From Telopea speciosissima (Eukaryota; Streptophyta; Magnoliopsida; Proteales; Proteaceae), in assembly GCF_018873765.1 (NCBI RefSeq), contig NC_057924.1, positions 19,153,542 to 19,217,541 of the forward strand: DNA of 64,000 nt, given 5' to 3'. The notes beneath the pieces are model-generated. The model was not told the origin of the DNA, searched no databases, and was given only the letters and a program-made list of their open reading frames with translations. Both the position numbers and the translations under genes were made by a program. Shown here piece after piece: positions 57,690 to 64,000 of the stretch. Within the stretch, counting starts at the first letter, position 1. Each line of letters opens with the position of its first letter.

Positions 57690-60600
57690 TTTATTTATTT
57701 ATTTTTTGCTAACAATAATTCATTTATTGAAAACGGGAAAGCTCATGGCTGGGGATTACATAAATCAAGAAGCCATGGATCGGAAATGGGCCACACTACC
57801 GTACACGTTACCGATAGGGCTTCCTTGCCGGAGAGTCAACCAAATTGTTACTCTTCCATGGAATTAAGTTGAAATTATAAGTATCAAAAAAGGATGCAAG
57901 GTGAACAATATCTTCCAAGATGGTTCCCAAATTGAGAGGAGAAGATGTGATTCCTTTTTGTAGATAGGAGATCACACTCTTGTTGTCTGAATTTAATAAC
58001 CACATGCTCAAATCAGCCACTCTATGAATATTGTAATATTCTAGCCATTGTGTAGTGATCATGAAATCCTTATTTGTAGGAACCCATCTATCATTTCAGA
58101 TTTCGATTGATAGTCATCCCCAATACACCAACACAACCCCTTTTTAAATACTCTAGTTCCTTCCAAAATACTTCTCCAATCCTTACTTGGTTGGTTACCC
58201 ACTTTAGCATGAAATAGAGAAGAATTTGGATAATAGATAGACTTCAAAAAACAAGCCCGCAAACAATCTCCATCAGTCCAAAGACGCCAGGTAATTTTGC
58301 AATAGTATTATGGAAAGAAGAATCATGAAAACCCAGCTCGCCTTTCTCTTTGGTTTAGCAAACACGATCCCGATATCCAATGCATCTTCGGTTTACCATT
58401 CTTTTCTCCCTAAAAGAAATTAGTTGCCACTTGTCTCAAATGCTTATAATATGAAGCTGGAAGATCAAAACGCAAACAACCATAATTGGACATAGAAAAA
58501 ACAACCGACTTCAACAAACTTCTTTACTTGCTTGGGAGAGAAGCTTGGACTTTAAACCTTGAAGTTTATTGTCCACCCTTGATGCAATATCTTGAAAGAG
58601 TAAGGAGTTGGAGACACCAAAGTCAACTGGCAATCCAAGATATTTTTTAGGCCCTTAACCATATGGAATCTGCAAAATCCTGGAAAACCACCTCTTCCAT
58701 TTAGTATGTGTATTGGGTGAAAAAATAAAGCATGACTTTTGTAGATTAATAGCTTGTCCTAATGCCTTACACTATATAGATAAGCAATCCCTCAGTGTAC
58801 AAATTTTCTCCAATTTTCTGGAAAAAAAAGGTTGTCATCGGCAAATAATAAATGTGAAATAGGTATGCCCAATTTCTCACTTTGAAACCTTTAATATCAC
58901 CATTGACTTCATGTCACATAAGGATGCAACTTAGAGCATGTGAACATAGAACAAACAATGCTGGAGCTAAAGGGCCCCTTGTCCCACACCACATGTTGGT
59001 GTTATGTTTCCACGAAAGGCACAATTAATAAGAATACCAAAAGATACCGTAGTGAGACATGCCATAACCATCTTCACCAATTGCAAACTGAAACCAAGCT
59101 TTTTTTTTTTTTTTAACCCGAATATTTCATGGGACCTGGGGCAACCCCTAAGATTTTATTAAAATAGAATGTCAATAAAGATGAATACAAAGGGGGGGGG
59201 GGGGACATTCCCACCTAACCCCAAACCCAATCGAGAACAAAAGATAACCAGACAAGAAAACACTCGATCACTTAAAGAAAGAGTTCCAAGCCAGACCCAA
59301 CCAAATATAAAGTTACAATCTTAACACTGGAAGACCACTAGCATCCTCTCGAGAAATTCGTTGAAGATTTAGGGGTAAATTAATCTCTCCAAAAAACACC
59401 GAATCAGACGTCGATTCACAAGCCAAATTTGCTAGGTAATCCGTTGCCCTATTGCCTTCCCGGTATGTAAAAGATATCATAGGCTTAAGAGCATCAATTA
59501 GCTCCAAAACTTCCTGAAACCAGTACCATCCCTCCCAAAAACCACATTTCCTTTTTGAAATGCAACGAATAGTAGCCGTAGAGTCCGAGCTGACATGGAA
59601 CTCCTTAAACCCCATACTCGAGCAGAGCTTCAATCCATCTCCCAATGCCCTAAGCTCAGCTTCAATCCATCTCCTAATGCCCTAAGCTCAACAATGGCAT
59701 TGGTACACTCACCATAGTATTTTGCAAAGGCAGCCATAACACCTCCATCATTATTCCCAATGATGCCACCACCCCCTCCTTCTCCAGGGTTGCCTTTGCA
59801 AGCTCCATCCACATTAAGCTTGATTGAGGAAAAAGGAGGGCACCAGAATACAGGAAACGACACCTTATAGGCTTTAGTGGGGTGAGCAATACCAAAGAAT
59901 TGTAAAATAAGATTTTCCCTGAAAGAAGGGAACTTCACAAAGGATGAATAAAGGGAAATTTCTTTAATCCAATTTCTAATTACCTCTACCAGGCAACTGG
60001 CCGCACGAGTCTTTTCCCCATGTCTACGATTATTTATTTCTTTCCATAATTCCCAGATTATGAAAGAAGGAAGCAATCCAATAATCACTCCACACAAGCT
60101 ATCATCCTTGGCATGACTATGCCAAAATAATAATCTGCTCCGCACATCCTGCGAAGGAACAATCTCCACTTCACAAAGTTTACAGAAGAAACTCCAAACC
60201 TTGGATGCCGTACCTCCTTCCACCAGACAGTGATTCATCGATTCACACTTGGGTTGACCACAACAAAGACATTTCGAAGCTAAAGGAATCCCCATCCTCA
60301 TGATGGCGTCATCCGTGGGGACTCCTCCATTCAAGACTTGCCAAGAGAAGAACCCAACCTTGGTGGGGATCATACGATTCCACAACCATTTAGCAAATGG
60401 CTTTTCATCCGAGACCATTCTGATTTCATTCCACAAGGACTTAGTGGAAAATTTACCATCCCTCGTCGGAGTCCAAACAAGTGTATCCTCCTTGTCAGAT
60501 AGAAAAAACTTACTGTTCATCAGACTGTCACGCACATTGAGTGAATCAATTTTAGTCAGAATCTCTTTATTCCAGGTTCCATCCACATTAGTAACATCTT

Positions 60601-61345
60601 TGACACGAACGGATAGGTCAAGTTGAAGGGCCCCATCTACATAATCTACCAAAGCCCCCCATTCCGACCAGTTATCAAGCCAAAAATTGATTTCTCCTTT
60701 TCCAATGACCCACCGGGTTTTTGAGATTAAGAACTCTTTATGCAGAAGAGCTCTCTTCCAGGAGATCGACCCACCAACCTGCAAACCTGCCAGAATTATA
60801 TGCTCATTTTTCAAAAAATTTGCTTTAAAAAAGGAACACCACAGTGATTTTGAAGATAAGATTCTCCATAGGCCCTTTAAGCCCAAAGCTAGGCTTATGT
60901 CCTCTAAGTGACAAATGCCCAGGCCACCTTCTTTGAGCGGTTTACACACCTTATTCCAACCCACCCAGTGATGTCGCTTGTCGCAGTCAGATTGGCCCCA
61001 CAGGAAATCAGAGCAAATACTATTAAATCTTTTGATAACAGTTTTAGGGATATCCAGGGTTGAGATAATATGAATTGGCATGGAGGCCAGCACATGTTTG
61101 AGCAAAACCACTCTCGCCCCTGAAGACAGTAATTTCCCTTTCCAGCCAGCAACCTTCCATCGCATTTTAGATAAGAAGTCAAAGAAATTAATGCGAAGTC
61201 GCCCAATGTATAGAGGCGCTCCAAGATAAGTGATTGGCAATCTCTTTCTGGTAAAACCTGTAACCAACTCCACCATGCGAAACTGAAACCAAGCTTCAAT
61301 AACATAGGTTCTATGAAATGTCATTCAAGCTTAAATTTGTTTGAT
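57690..61345 (-). mobile_element. L1-C LINE, 5'-truncated, interrupted by L1-B
   Basis: The minus strand encodes, upstream of the break, HFIEPMLLKLGFS (61320-61280) and, downstream, LQLVKMVMACLTTVSFGILIN (59083-59020), FADD with frameshift (about 58840), a YLGLPVDFG-type block (58640), CFLKSIYYPNSSLFHAKVGNQPS (58250) and an RNase H piece (57808-58062). The 3' T-rich end is near 57690. Compared with the copy at 62240-64000 it lacks about 0.9 kb between the zinc-knuckle and RNase H regions. Confidence 0.8.
59102..61279 (-). mobile_element. L1-B LINE inserted in L1-C, exact 17-bp duplication
   Basis: A 5'-truncated copy starting in the reverse-transcriptase C-terminus (RLPITYLGAPLYIGRLRINFFD), then the thumb and zinc-binding region (WLWNRMIPTKVGFFSWQVLNGG; CLCCGQPKCESMNHCLVEG), then RNase H (KLNVDGACKGNPGEGGGGG). 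One frame is open for 564 codons (61324-59630, its first 15 codons being L1-C sequence). A 32-bp tandem duplication (59627 and 59659) shifts the RNase H frame. The A tail is the T run at 59101-59114. AAACTGAAACCAAGCTT flanks it at 59085-59101 and 61280-61296. Confidence 0.9.
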
Positions 61346-62062
61346 ACGGCCGATCCATGCTGATACCATATCCATATTGTATCGTATTAAAATTCAAAAT
61401 GATATATTTACCCCATGGCCACCTCCAATCCTAGTATAAAGTAGGAGCATTGTAAGGCACTGTAAAGTGCATTACAACTTCATTTATAACAACAATCTCT
61501 CCTCTTATTTCCTATTTGCAAACTATTTCTCTATTTCAGATTTGAGGAATTAAATGGTGAGCAACGATAAGAAAGAACTATTTGAAAGTTACGGTCTCGA
61601 CTCCAACGAGTTCGTAATACCACCATATTCATCTACAAAGGTTTACTCTCAGATTTTTACTGCTGTTGTATTTCTTCCTTTTTTTAATTGTATCTTCTAT
61701 ATGATTCTGGCATTTTTTTGTTTCAAAATTTTGGTTATGTTGAAGAAGATAGGAAGTTGAGAGGAAGAAAACCAAGACCGAATACAATATCTTCCCTGAT
61801 ATGATGTTGCTTCTATCGAACACTCTCTGCATTTCCTCATTTTCATGAAAATATGATTCCATCTATCCACTTTCGGGTGAGCTCTCTCGCCTACATTACC
61901 TTCCCTAATGCCCTGATGACAACCCCTCCCACGTCTCTTCCACCAGTGGTGATCTTCGCGATCTTGGTGTGGTAGTCAATGATGCCCTCTTCTATTGGAC
62001 GGTTGGACTACACCATCTCGAACTCCTTGTCTCTTTCGGCTCTAGCACCCCTCCCGTTGCCC

Positions 62063-62109
<47 letters not shown>

Positions 62110-62240
62110 TCATATGTTGTGAAATCAAAAAATTAGACATTTTATTCTAGTGCCACATCATTATATAAAGGGTAAAAAAATTTGGTTACAAGTTCCGTTT
62201 GTAACCAAAACAGACAAACACACCCTTTAACAAACAACTC
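61346..62240. other. Gene-free stretch with a (TC)n microsatellite
   Basis: 61350-61430 resembles the CATGG-family 'gatacc/tatcg' sequence. The frame at 61554-61760 has no domain. A (TC)n run spans about 62068-62112. No gene supported. Confidence 0.45.
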
Positions 62241-64000
62241 ATTTTTTTTTTGTAACAGTAATTCATTTTATGGGAAAAAGAACTCTCTCCAGGAGTCTGG
62301 CCTATGACAACACTCCTATGAGTCTATCTTTCTCCTCCCCGTATGAAAAGACACCCATGCCTCCTTGTTTTGAGGAGGAGAGAGAGACACATGGGAGTGT
62401 TGGTGTAAGGCCAAACTCCCAGACAGAATACTACTTCCCTTTATTTATTAAAAACATGAAAGTCCATGGTTGGGGATTACATAAGTCAAGAAACCATGGA
62501 TCGTAAATGGGCCAGACTAGCGTACACGTTAGCGATAGGGCCCTCCTTGCCAGAGAGTCAGCCAAATTGTTACTCCCCCTTGGAATTAAGTTGAAATTAC
62601 AAGTATCAAAAAAGGATGAAATGTGAACAATATATTCCAAGATGGCTCTCAAATTGAGAGGAGAAGATTTGATTCCTTTTTGTAGATAGGAGATCACACT
62701 CTTGTTTCTGATTCAATAACCACACGCTCAAATCCTTCTGAGATTGCTTCCAATATAGATGAATGAATAGATAATGCTTCTCCAATTGCAGCTTCATTGA
62801 AATTCGTGGGAATGGACACAAAATGGAGTGGTTGACCATGTCAATCTCGACAAATAATTTCTAGTCCATCATTGATTGTATTGGAAGGTAAACTCGCATC
62901 ACAATTGATCTTCACCATACTTGGAGATGGGGCTGTCCAACTGGTCTAATATGGGAGTAGAATCATGTTGCAAGCAAGAAACAAATTGTGTTTCTGAAAC
63001 TCGAGGAAAGCTGAAAGTGAAACTTGTATAACCTCCTCTGGTTACCAGTCATGACGACCAAAAATAGCATCATTCCTTGCTTTCCATCGCATCCAACAAA
63101 TGAAAGTGTAGTGGGCAATTACCGTCCAACTAGTTACCTTGCCTTGTGCAATTTGGTCCCAATATTGGATCCATTGATGTAGTGGAGGATCTTCTCTCAA
63201 TGGTATAATAAGTCCCAAAGCACTCCCAAACCAGACTGTCCGAGCAAAGGAGCAACCTAGCAAAATATGTGAAATTGTTTCATTGGAACCAAATCGATTA
63301 CAACGAGCCACTTGAATGTTATATTGTCGAAGTGCATCTCCTGTAGTGACACCCGATGCACATGATCTCCATAAAAAGCATTGAATCTTCGGTAAGGTTT
63401 TGGAGTACCAAATTTTCTTTCACACATCACCTAGAATGCATGACCAAGAGTGAGATCGCGATGAAGATGCTGCCAAGTTTCTCTCATCCGTTAAAAGTGA
63501 TGAAATTAGATGGTATGCACTCTTGACAAAAAAGAGTCCATTTTTTTATCACATCCTTTCAAGCTTATCCGATAGAGGAAATAAATGAAGTTGAATCTTT
63601 AATATATTTTCCACATCAGGTAATGAAAATAGGGAATGTGACAAGTGAGTATCCCATGATCTATTACCTTAGTCGATTTAATCAGCCAATATGTGAATAT
63701 TGAAAGATCCTGGGCGTTGAGTAGTGATCATGAAATCCTTATTTGTAGGAACTCATCTATCATCCCAGATATCGACTGGTTCGTCATCCCCAATACACCA
63801 ACACAACCCCTTTTCTTGTACTCTAGTTCCTTCCAAAATACTTCTCCAACCACAACTTGGTTACTTACTTTAGCATGACGTAGAGAAGAATTTGGATAAT
63901 AGATGGACTTCAAAAAACAAGCCAGCAATCAATCTCCATCAGACCAAAGACGCTAGACAATTTTGGATAATAAATCACTGCACTGGAAAGAAGAATCATG
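62240..64000 (-). mobile_element. L1-C LINE, second copy, runs off the window
   Basis: The minus strand carries the LKSIYYPNSSLRHAKVSNQ block (63900), a zinc-binding region (RCNRFGSNETISHILLGCSFARTVWF, about 63300) and an RNase H tail (NNLADSLARRALS, about 62540), with stops and shifts. The MITE 62269-62434 sits near its 3' end. Aligns to 57744-58060 and 58040-58330. Confidence 0.75.
62269..62434. mobile_element. MITE, family C, in the L1-C 3' end
   Basis: Starts GGGAAAAAGAACTCTCTCC and ends with 'gaatactacttccc', with internal 'caacactcctatgag' against 'catgggagtgttg'. The other L1-C copy (about 57715-57735) reads through without it. The flanking duplication is imperfect and T-rich. Confidence 0.65.

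Noticed and set aside
61554..61760. Possible first exon (69 residues) followed by a GT
   Set aside because: No recognisable domain and no downstream exon could be linked; left uncalled.

Overview
The window is plant nuclear DNA. Coding regions have GT-AG introns, the gene families are plant-specific (a peroxisomal acyl-CoA oxidase like Arabidopsis ACX3, a UGT79-like glycosyltransferase pair, a GDSL esterase/lipase, an ABR1-like ERF relic), and most of the sequence is plant-type transposable elements. I cannot name the species. It looks like a flowering plant with a repeat-rich genome.

Layout: 1-3.4 kb is LTR-type and MITE debris. 3.46-5.56 kb (minus) is a five-exon GDSL esterase/lipase. 5.8-12 kb (plus) is a decayed L1-type LINE whose ORF1 is split by a solo LTR. 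12-18.5 kb is a nest: a Copia remnant whose 3' LTR holds a 2.6-kb Mutator-like element, which in turn holds a hAT-like element. 18.5-25 kb is gene-free and rich in hairpin MITEs and LINE tails. 25.08-36.82 kb (plus) is a complete 13-exon acyl-CoA oxidase 3-like gene whose introns 1 and 7 are swollen by RTE-type LINEs. 37-41 kb is nested hAT, LINE, SINE-like and MITE insertions. 41.2-43.4 kb is a Mutator-like element carrying a piece of an eIF1/SUI1 gene. 46.0-51.9 kb holds two closely similar UGT genes in tail-to-tail inverted orientation, with MITEs and a broken ERF gene between them. 52.4-57.6 kb is a hAT-like element followed by a 3.4-kb Mutator-like element; inside the latter sits a second Mutator-like element carrying a piece of an EDR1-type Raf-like MAP3K gene. 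57.7-64 kb is two copies of one LINE family, one of them split by another LINE.

Four single-copy-type genes look able to work: the GDSL gene (with a lesion at its catalytic Asp/His motif), ACX3-like, UGT-A and UGT-B. They do not form a pathway: peroxisomal beta-oxidation, flavonoid-type glycosylation and a secreted esterase are independent jobs. The unusual feature is transduplication: two different host regulatory genes (eIF1 and EDR1-like) have been copied into Mutator-like elements with 9-bp target-site duplications. The eIF1 copy keeps an open chimeric reading frame with a new hydrophobic tail. Many insertions can be resolved to the base because target-site duplications or pre-insertion sites can be read within the window.

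All calls are by eye. Exon boundaries of the GDSL and ACX genes are supported by canonical splice sites and by phases that sum to whole codons.
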